Assembly: GCA_003254905.1 (NCBI GenBank)
Contig: QANU01020509.1
Location: 37,662-101,661, forward strand
Origin: Nissolia schottii
Lineage: Eukaryota > Streptophyta > Magnoliopsida > Fabales > Fabaceae
Reading direction: 5' to 3'
DNA length: 64,000 nucleotides
The notes beneath the pieces are model-generated. The model worked only from the letters and a program-made list of their open reading frames with translations. It was not told where the DNA came from and ran no database searches. A program made the position numbers and the translations under genes. Below, piece by piece: positions 11,842 through 22,478 of the stretch (position 1 is its first letter; every line of letters starts with the position of its first letter).

Positions 11842-12309
11842 ATGACTTCACCACCGGCGAAGGACGTATGGCTCTTCACGCGCACGCGCATGCGCAATTA
11901 CCGTACTGGCACCCTTCTGGAGACAGACACGTACGCACCAGCATGTCTCCCTGACGAGAAGGATCATCCTCCGAGACCTCGGCTTGGAGCCCCAGGCACT
12001 TCACCGCTGAACCCAATCTTGGTGGACGAGCTTCCGGGCAGCAACAGCAGGAACCCGATTCGTCTCAATGGTGATGAGGAGATACCTTCCTCCGAGCCCG
12101 AGCCGACACCTACGCCCGCCCCGACGCCAGCCATGGATCCAGGTGCGTACACCCCACCAGTTCGAGCTCGAGGTCGCCGGGTCACGGCCTGGAAGAGGAT
12201 ACTGACCATCCGGTCGCAGCGTTTCGTCCCACGCGGCTTCTCGGCGGTGGCAGAACTGAGCAGCAGTAAGGAGGAGGAGCCTATGGAGCAGCCAGGAGAC
12301 TATGATTAG
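11842..12309 (+). CDS. Open reading frame of 155 codons inside LTR B2
   Basis: This is a GC-rich open frame starting ATGACTTCACCACCGG, encoding a proline-rich, low-complexity protein with an acidic tail (SSSKEEEPMEQPGDYD). It lies in the 3' third of the solo LTR. The matching place in the LTR at 21025-22478 also ends in a strongly acidic stretch (EEEETTEAEEEED) before a stop. Copies B1, B6 and B7 have a much shorter segment there. I recognise no domain. It may be an LTR-borne accessory frame or just open by composition. Confidence 0.3.
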   Translation: MTSPPAKDVWLFTRTRMRNYRTGTLLETDTYAPACLPDEKDHPPRPRLGAPGTSPLNPILVDELPGSNSRNPIRLNGDEEIPSSEPEPTPTPAPTPAMDPGAYTPPVRARGRRVTAWKRILTIRSQRFVPRGFSAVAELSSSKEEEPMEQPGDYD

Positions 12310-12810
12310 GTGGAGATCAGTCAGACCCCTTTGTCGGGTTAGGGTATTGTACCATACACGAAGCGAGATGTGCCGCTCGTGTATGTAGATGCTTTCAGTT
12401 TCCGCTTTTGTATAATACTGCCACTGTTATGTATATTATTACTGCTACTGGTTTGTATATTACTCCCCTTAGATAAGACTTATATAGGGACCCCATATAC
12501 ATTCTAGTAAAAGAAATGTTTGTGTATCTTCGGGCCCTTATGTGTATTGTCTGCCGATAAAGCTCCGCGCTACAGGTATGTATTCTCACTCAGACATCTC
12601 CTAGTTATGTCGCTAGTCGATATATTACGCGCACGGCTCTTTATTTTCTTATGCATGTATTTTCCAGGAAAGTTTCAAATTGGCCCGTATTTTCAGTAAC
12701 CCTGATTTCTACTAATAAGCTAGAACGGTATTAGTTCATAGCCTAGCATTCAACTACCTAGCCAGGGAAACCTATGACTTAAGCATAGGCCAACTAGCTA
12801 GGGTGTTGCA

Positions 12811-12870
12811 ATTTTCCCCTCTCACTCTCACAATAAACAACTCCTCTCACTTGATACATCCCCTATGTTT
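12811..12870 (+). repeat. Module A copy 2, tail beyond the solo LTR
   Basis: The 'attttcccctctcactctcac...taaacaac' phrase continues module A copy 2 after the LTR and matches 19341-19370 in copy 3. It fixes the outer limits of the LTR insertion. Confidence 0.55.
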
Positions 12871-12879
12871 ACTATGAAA

Positions 12880-14615
12880 AATGCTCCATGTACACCCATA
12901 AACCATACACCACTCTTTTATACAGTTTTATACGTAATTAATGATAATTATACGTATAGTGTATAATTATACACAACGCGCGCGCCTCAATCCCGAACTC
13001 GTTCCTGTCATCGTTTTCACTCATCGTCTTCAACCTCTCATCCTTGTTCTGATATGTTTGTCGTTATCATCGCCGTTATCGTCATCCTATGTCATTCTCT
13101 CATCCTCTCATCCTCCTATTATCGTTATCCATTCTTTGATTATCATCATCATCATAGTTTTCATGATTTTTTTCTTTGATTTCCATGGAGAGTTTTGTTC
13201 TTTGACGTCTCTGTGAAATTCTAATGTACTGAAGTTTCATATGTTCTAATGCTCATTCACTACTAACATACATATGACAGAAAATTAAATGTGCAAACTT
13301 TAAATGGGCATAAGTGCAAACATTAAATGGGTGTATGTGCAAACATTATCTACAGGTCACAGGTTTTATCTTTGTTAAGGAAGAGGATATGCATTTTGGC
13401 ATATTCTCAACCTTTCAACAATTAATGCATAAATATTATAAATATTTTGACACAATTTTTTACATAGTGTCATGGATAAACATTAGATGATGTGATATAA
13501 GCATTATGTGTTTGTCACATGCATAAAAATGCAGAATTCGATGTATTGTACAATTGTGCAAACTTTAAATGGGCATATGTGCAAACATTAAATGGGCTTA
13601 TGTGCAAACATTATCCACAGGTCACAGGTTTTGTCTTTGGTGAGGAAGAGGGTATGCATTTTGGCACATTTTCAACCTTTCAACAATTAATGCATGAATA
13701 TTATAAATATTTTGACACAATTTTTTACATATTGCCATGAATAAACATTAGATGGTGTGATATAAGCATTATGTGTTTGTCACATGCATAAAAATGCAGA
13801 ATTTGATGTATTGTAGAATTGTGCAAACTTTAAATGGGCATATGTGCAAACATTAAATGGACGTATGTGCAAACATTATCCATAGGTCACAGGTTTTATC
13901 TTTGTTTAGGAGGAGGATATGCATTTTGGCATATTCTCAACCTTTCAACAATTAATGCATAAATATTATAAATATTTTGACACAATTTTTTTACATATTA
14001 CCATGAATAAACATTAGATGTTGTAATATAAGCATTATGTCCTTGCTACAAATGCATAAAAATGCAGAATTTGATGTATTGTAGAATTGTGCAAACTTTA
14101 AATGGGCATATGTGCAAACATTAAATGGGCTTATGTGCAAACATTATCCACAAGCCACAGATTTTGTTTACATCACTGTGATTTTTACTCAACTAAAAAT
14201 AAATCTTGACTTTAAAGTTAACATGCACAGGTCATGTATATCTTTTTCGTTTCCTTCCTCCTGCCAATTATGCTTTGGTTTTTTTTTTAACTTCTTTCTG
14301 TCTTAGTTAAAAGATGATAACAAGCAGCAACATCTTCAATCACTCATCTCTCTAACAAATCCCAGATCTTGCACATGAGATTGCAGAGAACGACGAGATC
14401 AAAGAGAACGAAGAGGGTGAAGAGAGCGGAGAACAATGAACAGTGAAATTTTTTGAGAAAGATAATAAAGATAAGGAACGTAGGTTCACGTGCGTGTTGG
14501 TGAGAGTGGGAGAAAGAGTGGATAAAGCAGTTATTTTAGGGAGTCAGTGTATTCTAATACAGGTGTATGTATGGTGTATGAGATATAGGTGTAAATGTAG
14601 CATAACTGAATTACT
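12880..14615. mobile_element. Non-autonomous element with terminal inverted repeats
   Basis: The left end 'atgctccatgtacaccc...accatacaccac' is answered by an inverted 'gtggtgtatgagata...gtgtaaatgtagcat' at about 14570-14605. That gives imperfect inverted ends of about 35 bp or more. No transposase was found. The interior has a CT-rich block (12990-13200), a 265-bp tandem satellite and a GA-rich block (14380-14440). Superfamily is unclear: Mutator-like is possible from the long ends, but no target duplication was identified. Confidence 0.5.
13291..14158 (+). repeat. 265-bp tandem satellite, about 3.3 units
   Basis: Units start with 'gtgcaaactttaaatgggca' at 13291, 13556, 13821 and 14089, giving periods of 265, 265 and 268 bp. 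Each unit opens with two or three sub-repeats of a 22-bp 'gtgcaaacattaaatgggc' phrase and then contains 'acaggttttgtctttg' and 'tttcaacaattaatgcat'. Units look highly similar by eye, so expansion was recent or homogenised. Confidence 0.9.
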
Positions 14616-14920
14616 ATTATTTCTTAAATTTTGGGTAACAACCAAAAAACAAAGGGTGTACATGAGTCTACCCTCTAGATTGTCAAAATTATTTAATCAA
14701 CTTCATCTAATCATATTACAAGTTTCTAGTTTAAAGTTCTAGTAATTGAGTAACTCATTATAGAAATTACATCGTTTTGCAAATGTAAGTTTATAGTTGG
14801 AGTTATGTGTATTGGTTGTTGTATTTTCACATTTTTTCTTACACTTGTCTCGAAACATGTGCTTGGTTTTATTTTTCAATAAAAGAATGACATAATCCCA
14901 ACCCAATTAAGATTACTATA
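14616..14920. other. Intergenic sequence, nothing recognised
   Basis: AT-rich sequence between the inverted-repeat element and LTR B3. No gene or repeat is recognised. Confidence 0.5.
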
Positions 14921-17276
14921 TGTAGCATCCCGTTTTTTTCTTAAGAAGGATTTCACGTAATAAATATATACAACCAATTATTTAGATTAGAAAATTAAAT
15001 CTAAGATTTTATTTTCTAAAAATACCATTCAAAATAATGGTTTTGCAATCTCACGGAGTTTCGCAAGATCTGGATCAATTTTCGGTTGTCGCTGAAATTT
15101 AATTATGTATCAAAGGTACCTGTAAAACACACTTTTATGAAAGAAAAATTACGGGTACCTTGGGTTAATTTAAATTCCCTATTTGGAGTGTTTGTACAGT
15201 TTGTTTTTATGTTTAGATAATTTTTAGAATATTCGTTAAATTTCTGCTCACGTACGACTATACACGTACGCGGACATTTAATGACCAAACACAACCAAAC
15301 ACGTAACATTTTTTGAAGAAAAATGGCTCCCACACGGTAGCACAAAGCCACACGGCTGCCACCCCCATCAACCACTCTCTTACACCACCATATTCACCAT
15401 ACCTCCCACCATACCTTCTACTATACATCACTATTACATTATTCTCTTTTCTTTCATTTATTTCATTCATTTTTGCCAAAATTTGCCCCTCAAAACTGAA
15501 GCCACCAGCTGCTCCTCTCCACTTCATCTTCTTCTCCAACTTATTTTCTTTCATTACTCATTTTTATGATCAAAAGCCACAAGACATTGTGCATCTATCA
15601 TCATCTCCATTTTCACTCTTGTTCCTTTGTTTCCCAAGAGAAAAATCGATCACCCTTGCGCCAACACACCACCATCTTTGTCTCTTTATTTTCTCCCATT
15701 AGTGACCAAGAAAAACTCACCTTATTTCCCTTACAAGAACCACACAACCACTAGTCTCCATTCTCAAGTTCCCTCTTAAAGGAAGGTGACAACAAGCTTC
15801 AAGGCCTCTTTGGGACTCTACCTCAAACTCTCGTCCCCAACACCAACTCACTTAGAAAGTGGGTAAGCCTTGGGTAAATCACCACCTTGGTGATTTATGT
15901 GAGTTGTGTGTCCATGTTGAAAAATATAGTGTGTATGTGCTATATGTATGTTGATGACGTATATGTTGGGATTTTGTGTTTTTGGAAGCCTATAATATTT
16001 TCTTGTGCATTGTTGGAATCTGTGATGGAAACCTTAAGAGGAGTGCATGAGAAAAAGTTTGCGAAAATGAGGAAAACATGTAAGGAAGCAAATCTGTCCC
16101 ACAGTCTTGCGTCAGGCAGCTGAGCGACCGTGGAGGGACGCTGAGCGACCTGAGTGGTTAGAGAGTTCACTGAGCGACCCTAGACAGGGCCCTGAGTAAC
16201 CTGAAGGACCCTAGGTAGCTAAGCGATCACTAACAGGGTAACTGAGTGACCTGAGAGGTCCTCGAGGGTCCACATATTCCTACAAGCACTATCCCACTTT
16301 AATTTTGTGTATGATGATGTAGATGATTGTATGTTATGTACTATAATTATGTTATTATGCATCATGAGAGTATGGTTGTCACTAGGGCTTTAGGGAAACC
16401 AAGATCACTAGGAATTAATCACCTAACTCTGTAAAGATCATAAATGAACCTTAGGGAAAATGTAATATCTTAAGAAGGATCTGGTCATTATTGGGTTCAG
16501 TATGTCTTGAAGATAAGTACATAGTTATAAAATAGGGAAATCCCCCTTTCTTGCCACGTCAAAGGACAAGCCCCTCGCCAGTCCAGTAAGATGGATTAGT
16601 TCATGACCCGAATGTAGGCTTAGACCTGGTCTAATGTTAACGTTAGAGTGAAAAAGATGAGTATACATCCAGAGTTGTGACGTTAAGAACAAGTACAAGT
16701 CACCCAGAGTGCGTGGAAGTTAAGAAGGTTAAGAAAGTACGAGTCCACTCCTGGCCACATCGAAAGGTCAAGGCCATTAACCATCCTACAAGCAGGTGGT
16801 CATTCCCTATCGTTGTCGATGAAAGTATGTTAAATGCATCTGTGGTTTGCTACCACTCAGGTATCAGCGCTGCTTGGTCGCCAAAAATATGGAAACCAGA
16901 GTAGGTTGTAAACCAAATGGGGATGATAGTCCCACGATATATAAAGGAGAATGATGGACATGGTGGAATAAGAAGGACGTTTCCATAGGGCACGTAAGAG
17001 AAGCCCCCATTCTCCTCATGCATAAATATGTGATGTATGTATATGATGTATGTATTGTATGGCATTAGGTCTTCAGAAGATCGCCTCTACAATATTCACG
17101 TTACGTAAATGAATAAGAAATAGAAAGCTTGCTCATTAGGTAATATCAAGATTAGATTCCTCAGTCACCTAGTAAATTAGGTAAAGCTGCTCACAATTAG
17201 CAAACAATAAAATAAGTAGGAAGTTTAGTACAATATGACACTTAGAGACCTCCTGAGCTGCATGGATCATAATCGA
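14921..17276 (+). mobile_element. LTR family B, 5' and middle part (copy B3)
   Basis: It starts TGTAGCATCCCG, matching the 5' end of B2. A donor-like 'AGAAAGTGGGTAAGCC' lies at about 15853-15868. Next comes a motif array (16100-16270) built on 'ctgagcgacc'. Blocks shared with B2 and B4b follow up to 'acttagagacctcctgagctgcatggatcat'. The copy stops abruptly where module A copy 3 begins, so its 3' end is missing here. Fossil. Confidence 0.65.
16100..16270 (+). repeat. Array of 'ctgagcgacc' motifs in LTR B3
   Basis: About seven variants of 'ctgagcgacc' or 'gctaagcgatc' occur at 20-30 base spacing. This is the position equivalent to the TTCGAATGAA array of B2. Confidence 0.6.
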
Positions 17277-18955
17277 ATCAAAAGCAAAAAACCATAATTT
17301 TTCATTTAACATTCTTCATTTGGTTCCTCTTTAGAAAACCCTAATTACAATTATATAGTAGATTGTTAAGGAATGTATCTATATTGTTAAGGAATGTATG
17401 AAGACAATCATAATCACAAAGTTAGAAAATTTAAATGGGTGAATTTATCTTCAAATATTTAACTAAATGATAATAAAGAAATTATCATTAAGTTTTTTTT
17501 TCTTATCTTAAACATTCATATATTTTATAAGATTTATTTACTATTTCATCTTTTCTATTTTTGCTTATTCCTTACACTAGTATCCAAACTCCTGTACTAG
17601 TGGGACTGACTAATCTAGTTCGGGATGTTGTGGCTAGCCCTCCCGACACATGTCTTTTCCTCCTCTGGTCCTGGACTTGGGAATCCTTTAGGAAGGGGAC
17701 GAGCTTACCTACCACTCGACCAACCTTATTTTGGTAATTTCATCTTTTCTATTAGTAATTAACAATAATATTTTGAAAAGGAAAAAAACTAAATACTAAA
17801 ATAAAAAAAGATTCATTCTTAATATAAATATATACCTAACCAAAAACAGAAAGAATCTAAAACAAAATGCAAAATTAATAATTGATAATGCTTTATAACT
17901 ATTTAGACAAGAAAATTGATCTATAAATCAAACCTTTTCTTAGATATTTTGAATAGATTGAGAAGAATTCTCAAGAGACACCATAGTAGGAAGGGTGTAT
18001 ACATGACCCTAAAACTCCTTCTACAGAACAAGCACTAACTTGTCTGATTGAGAAGAATGAAGTATTATTTCAGTTTGTCCCTCTTGATGCCGAGAAAAAG
18101 GAGGAGAAAATGGCTCAATACCTAAAATCTTCAGTTTAGTTCTTCTATTCTAATTTCATTCTTTGTTCTATATATCTATAATAAGTAGTCTCGATCGATT
18201 TTTTATCATGTTGATTATTGTTTTATTAATTTTTAATTTTTAATTTGTTTCATAATGTGCAGCCTTTTGAAATAGTTAATGTCGTTCAAGATGTAGATTA
18301 CCGTCACCGCCACCATTTTCGAACAACTTAGTAGCTCAAGCTCATTACCGAAGCCACAGTTTGGGGAAAATATACTAAGCATGGGACCAATATTGGCATG
18401 GGTGGACTTATGATTCTCCTCTTGCTTATTATTTGATATTTCATTTTTATTGTCTTCAGGTGCATTGGCTTCTTTGGTGTAGGGTCACATCGTTGACTCA
18501 CCAGAGATTTTGGGTATGGTATTGAAAAAGTTGGCCTTCAGGTGCTTACTGGAAATTTTCCAAAGGTTCGTTATGGATTTCTCAGTCCCACCAGCAATTC
18601 TCTTCACAATCTCAACCCATTTGTTGTCAACTTCCGAATGACTTCAATCAACAAAATTTCAAGGGGTGGAGATGTTTGGGAGCACAATAGAGGAGGGGTA
18701 ATTTGTTCAACTTGGGTTGTATTAGCCATATTTTTGTCGTGGAAAAAGGGGACATGATAAGGAAGCATCAATGTGAAGGCATGGTGGGGGATGACATAAG
18801 CAAACAAACAATCATGGAGGGAACTTTAATTCTCAAGTATTAATATAAGTTCCACATTGTAGTCGAAATATAAAATAATAATAAAAATAAGGACATTTTT
18901 AAATATTTAAATGAGAGTTTAATTTTGATATACCTTTAAGTTTTCAATATTATAA

Positions 18956-18993
<38 letters not shown>

Positions 18994-19374
18994 GTCATGT
19001 ATCTTTGTGAAATTTCCTTTCTCTTGGGGCATTGATTATATTACACACACACACAAATACATATATATATATATATATATACACATATATATTATCTCAA
19101 ATTGATATTATTTTCTAACTCTACATTTATCTTTTTCATATCCAAGAGCCGAAGAAAATACAAGAATCAAAAAATATTTTAAAAAAGAAAAGCAAATCAT
19201 AGTCATGCAACAATAAATGGATCATCAAAATTAAAAAGTTCATTAGATATGACACGATCATTTAAAAAGTCAGACAACTTCATGTACTGAACTTTTTATT
19301 TTTTTCATTTTGATCATCCATATATGGTTTATAGCCATGATTTTCTCCCTTCACTATCACAGTAAACAACTTAA
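17277..19374 (+). pseudogene. Module A copy 3 (GST phi-like exon relics)
   Basis: This is the clearest copy for the protein relic. Frame around 17997-18135 reads TPSTEQALTCLIEKNEV, then FVPLDAEKKEEKMAQYLKS. A gap of about 127 bp ending in 'gtgcag' follows. Then 18263-18331 reads PFEIVNVVQDVDYR. Phi-class glutathione S-transferases have an N-terminal thioredoxin-fold stretch of the type 'RVLACLIEK..EFELVPVD...YL.LQ' joined across an intron to 'PFGQIPVLQDGD', with the intron just before PF. Order, spacing and intron place all agree. The rest of the gene is not recognised, so this is a relic. The copy includes the SINE 17559-17736 and AT microsatellites near 18960-19090. Confidence 0.5.
17559..17736 (-). 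mobile_element. tRNA-derived SINE, same insertion as in copy 2
   Basis: It has the same body and the same 16-bp target-site repeat (17543-17558 and 17737-17752) as the SINE at 7767-7940. The shared target site means the insertion predates duplication of module A. Confidence 0.75.
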
Positions 19375-20990
19375 TGTAACACCCCTGCTAACTGCCCACT
19401 CCATGGTAGTAAGCAATGCTCACAGAGTTGTTATCTGCCTTAGTTGGGGTTACTTCTAACCCCTACTTTTAGCTTTGAAAATATTTCTTAGTTAGAAAAT
19501 ATGGACCATTTTGAAACTTTATCTTTATATATAAAGTAGGAGCCGCCCGTCAAATAGAATTTATAGGGAAAACGATAAAGTTCTATGTTTAACAGATAAT
19601 TACTCAACGTAACAACATCAAATCAATAAGTAGGCAAGTGGTCCATCACATATACTCATTACAATCTACATAAGTTGTATTAGATTCCGCACACACATAG
19701 TTTGGTACTGTAATTACACTATTCCACAATCCTATCTTAAGGGCTAATAGGAATATTTCTTCTTTAGCCCTTACTAACTTCTTCGTGACTAGTCTTCTCG
19801 AACGCGTATGCTCCGCGTGTCGGTCTAGTATTGTGCCTTCCTATGTTCGACGTCAGTCCCTGGAGTCATAAACGAGTGGGGTGAGAACGTTGAGTTCTCA
19901 GTGGGAAACCTTGGTTCTGGGGGTCTTATTATCTCCTTTATGATCCAGGTCGCTCAGAGATTTCTATGTGTCATAGTTATACTACATCCCTACTAGTTAT
20001 TAATATCCATGCTAGTCCTGAGCAGCTTTATCTATATTACTAGGTGACTGGGGGAATCTAGTCTTTCCATTACTAGGTCTTCTATTCTCTATCCTAGCTC
20101 TTAGGGAACAAGTTCTCATTATAACATACTTCACATACATCACGCATTTTCATTCATACATACATCATTCATCATTCCTTCTCATCATTCATCACTCATT
20201 CATCATTCATCCTATCCTAGGACAATCCACACGCGATGTATTGTGCACCTTAGGACTGCCCACATGCGATGTATTATCCACCCTATGACCATCCACACGC
20301 GATGTATTATGCACCCTGGGACCGTCTACACGCGATGTATTATGCACCCTAGGACCGTCCACATGTGATGTATTATGCACCCTGGGACGTGATGTATTAT
20401 GCACCCTAGGACAGTCCACACGCGATGTATTATGCACCCTAGGACCGTCCACGTGCGATGCATTATGCACCCTAGGACTGTCATCCACACGCGATGGTAT
20501 CTACACCCTAGGACTGCCGTCCACATGCGACGCCATCTACATCCTAGGATTGTCGTCCACACGTGATGCCCTCTACATCCTAGGACTGCCATCCACAGTT
20601 CAATATCCCATAAAACATCAACACATATATAGTCATATATAATACTTTCTTTCTCAACACAGACATCATTCAATATGGCACATATAACACATAAAGCATA
20701 ATCATGATCATAGCTTGAACTACAGTGTATAAGTACTTTTCTCAACACCTCCATTTTTTGTGAAAATGTAGTTATCAGAAATCGGAAAAGTCCAAGACCT
20801 CATCCCAAGGTTTTTGACAGCTCTAAGATCATTTTTCATACTCAGAAATTCTAGTTCTAACCCCAAAATCACGAAGTGACTGTTTTACTCTTTTTTCCAA
20901 AAATGTTGTTTTTTACCCGTAAAACCCTGTTTTCTTTGAAATTTTAGTTCTCAAAAACCTGAAGGGCTCAAAACTTGGCCTTAAGGTTTT
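19375..20990 (-). mobile_element. LTR family B 3' part, minus orientation (B4a)
   Basis: It starts TGTAACACCCCTGCTAACTGC, the complement of the LTR 3' end. Then come the 'aaaatatggacc' block, 'cataaacgagtggggtgagaac' near 19869, and the 'gagcagctttatct..actaggtgactgg' block, in the same order as B6 and B7. A 33-bp minisatellite (20211-20596) replaces the middle. The boundary with the oppositely oriented B4b lies somewhere in 20760-21030. Confidence 0.65.
20211..20596. repeat. Minisatellite, 33-bp units followed by 36-bp units
   Basis: About eight units of 33 bp (core 'gcgatgtattatgcaccct') are followed by three units of 36 bp (core 'gcgatggtatctacaccct'). Because both periods are multiples of three, one minus-strand frame stays open for most of the array as an 11-residue repeat (VHNTSRVDGPR). 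This openness follows from the period and is not evidence of coding. Confidence 0.85.
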
Positions 20991-21024
20991 TGATAGTTCC
21001 AAACCCATATTTTCTAAACTGGTG

Positions 21025-22478
21025 ACGCTACTAGGGCAGCTCCTCACCATCCAGCATGCTGGATGGTTACCCCTTATTGTCGTTCGATGAATAATGCTTG
21101 CAAGCAGTTATGGTTAGCTACCACTCGAAAAAGGAGTGCCGCCTGGTCGTCGACGATACGGAATAGTTAGTGGGTTATAGCCGAATGGGGACGACGGTCC
21201 CACGGACTACAAAGGAGCATGATGGACAAGAAACGTAATGAAGAGGACGCAGTCTTAAGGCGCGTAAGAGAACCCCAAGCCCCCCATGCATGGAGTATGA
21301 TTGTATGTCTGTATGTAAATACATATATATACTATATGTAAATGTACGCATGGCAACAGGGCCCAGCCCGACTGTCCTGAGATAAACCCTAGGTATCAAC
21401 GATTAATGATAAGAAGATCAATAGAAGATCCCTAATAACTAGGACAAAGATTAGATCATCCCCTGGCACTTAGTAAATTAGATAAAGTTGTTCAGGAATA
21501 GTAAGATTAAAACTGAGCTAGGAAGTGTAGAATGACATGACACTTAGAGAACTTCTGAGCAGCCTGGATCATGACTGAGCCAAATAAAACTAGTAACCGC
21601 TATAGTCTCCCACTGAGAAAACATTGTTCTCTTCCCCACTCGCTTGTGATTCCAAGTACCACTGATCACTACCCCGCCAGCGGAGACGGCTCTGCTGATC
21701 AGTATGACCCAACGGATTGACCCAGTCATCGGGATCATCATGGAAACCCGCGTATACATGTCGATTGCCGCTGTGAACAATCCTTTTCGGGACCTGGGGC
21801 CCCCACGATCGAGCCACTATTGACCCTAGGAGCATCGGCCTACCACCCCATGTTGATTGAGGACACTAAGGATGATGATCTGATGGAGATGGACTCAGGA
21901 GAAGAAGAAGAGACGACGGAGGCAGAAGAGGAGGAAGACTCCGAGGACGACCCGAACCTCGAGTTGGGACAGTCGTAGCGAATAAACAGCGAATTTTGTT
22001 TTCTTTGATCTTCGTGATAGGTTTTGTACGGACGATATGGGGGAGCCCCAGTCCTTAGCATATGTAGTTCTTATAATTTAAGATTTCTGTATGGGATCCT
22101 CCGAAATGAGTACTATTACTTAAGAAATTATGTGTCATATATATGTATTGACTTATGTTAAATTCCGGTTATTGTTCTTGTACTTTATATGTAGTGGTGG
22201 AGTACCACTGTGTGTGATTATTTGTTTGCTTACTGGGTTAACAAATCATCATTGTTATTGCTAAGCCCAAAAGGCTTTAACGTTTGTATACATTTTTGTC
22301 ACGCATGGCTCCTATTTCTAATTAAGAATATGTATGAAAAAGCTTTAACTGGTCCATATTTTCGTAAAGGAATACTTTCTAACTTATAGGGACTATGGGT
22401 AATCCCACCAAGTAGATAACAACCTAAATTAAGTCTGGTTTATGACTTAAGCATAAGCTAACTAGTTAGGATGTTTTA
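21025..22478 (+). mobile_element. LTR family B 3' part, plus orientation (B4b)
   Basis: Blocks from 'accatcc...ggatgg' through 'ctaccactcg', 'gggacgacggtcccac' and 'ttctcttccccactcgcttgtg' follow the order of B3 and B2. The right end (22440-22478) is an imperfect complement of the left end of B4a. The two pieces together form an inverted pair about 3.1 kb long. Near 21840-21975 a short frame ends in an acidic tail comparable to that in B2. Confidence 0.6.
21046..21067. repeat. Perfect 22-bp palindrome
   Basis: CCATCCAGCATGCTGGATGG plus one more matched base pair on each side reads the same on both strands. Other LTR copies keep an imperfect version (CCATCC, 8-base spacer, GGATGG), so it is a conserved LTR hairpin perfected here. 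Confidence 0.85.

Larger units (their letters stand above)
9488..12810 (+). mobile_element. Solo LTR of long-LTR family B (copy B2)
   Basis: The element begins TGTAACATCCCG and ends GGGTGTTGCA, about 3.3 kb. It is flanked by the 5-bp duplication ATTTT (9483-9487 and 12811-12815). It interrupts module A copy 2, whose sequence resumes at 12811 and matches 19345-19370 of copy 3. A TATA-like TATAAATA lies at 10149-10156, and a donor-like 'GGAGGTGGGTAA' near 10313 has counterparts in copies B3 and B6, which supports plus orientation. No internal protein domains are expected or seen. Ty3/Gypsy assignment is inferred from size and ends. Confidence 0.75.

Noticed and set aside
15313-15702. Plus-strand open frame of 129 codons
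   Set aside because: Pyrimidine-rich leader-like part of LTR B3 with no domain; openness follows from composition.
20211-20596. Possible CRISPR-like array
   Set aside because: Units are contiguous tandem repeats without unique spacers, and the context is a plant LTR.
20207-20754. Minus-strand open frames with a regular 11-residue repeat
   Set aside because: They result from a minisatellite whose period is a multiple of three within an LTR; no sign of a real protein.
19375-22478. Reading the inverted pair as one DNA transposon with long terminal inverted repeats
   Set aside because: Both halves share ordered blocks with long LTRs elsewhere in the window, and no target duplication or transposase is seen; two LTR pieces explain it better, though not with certainty.
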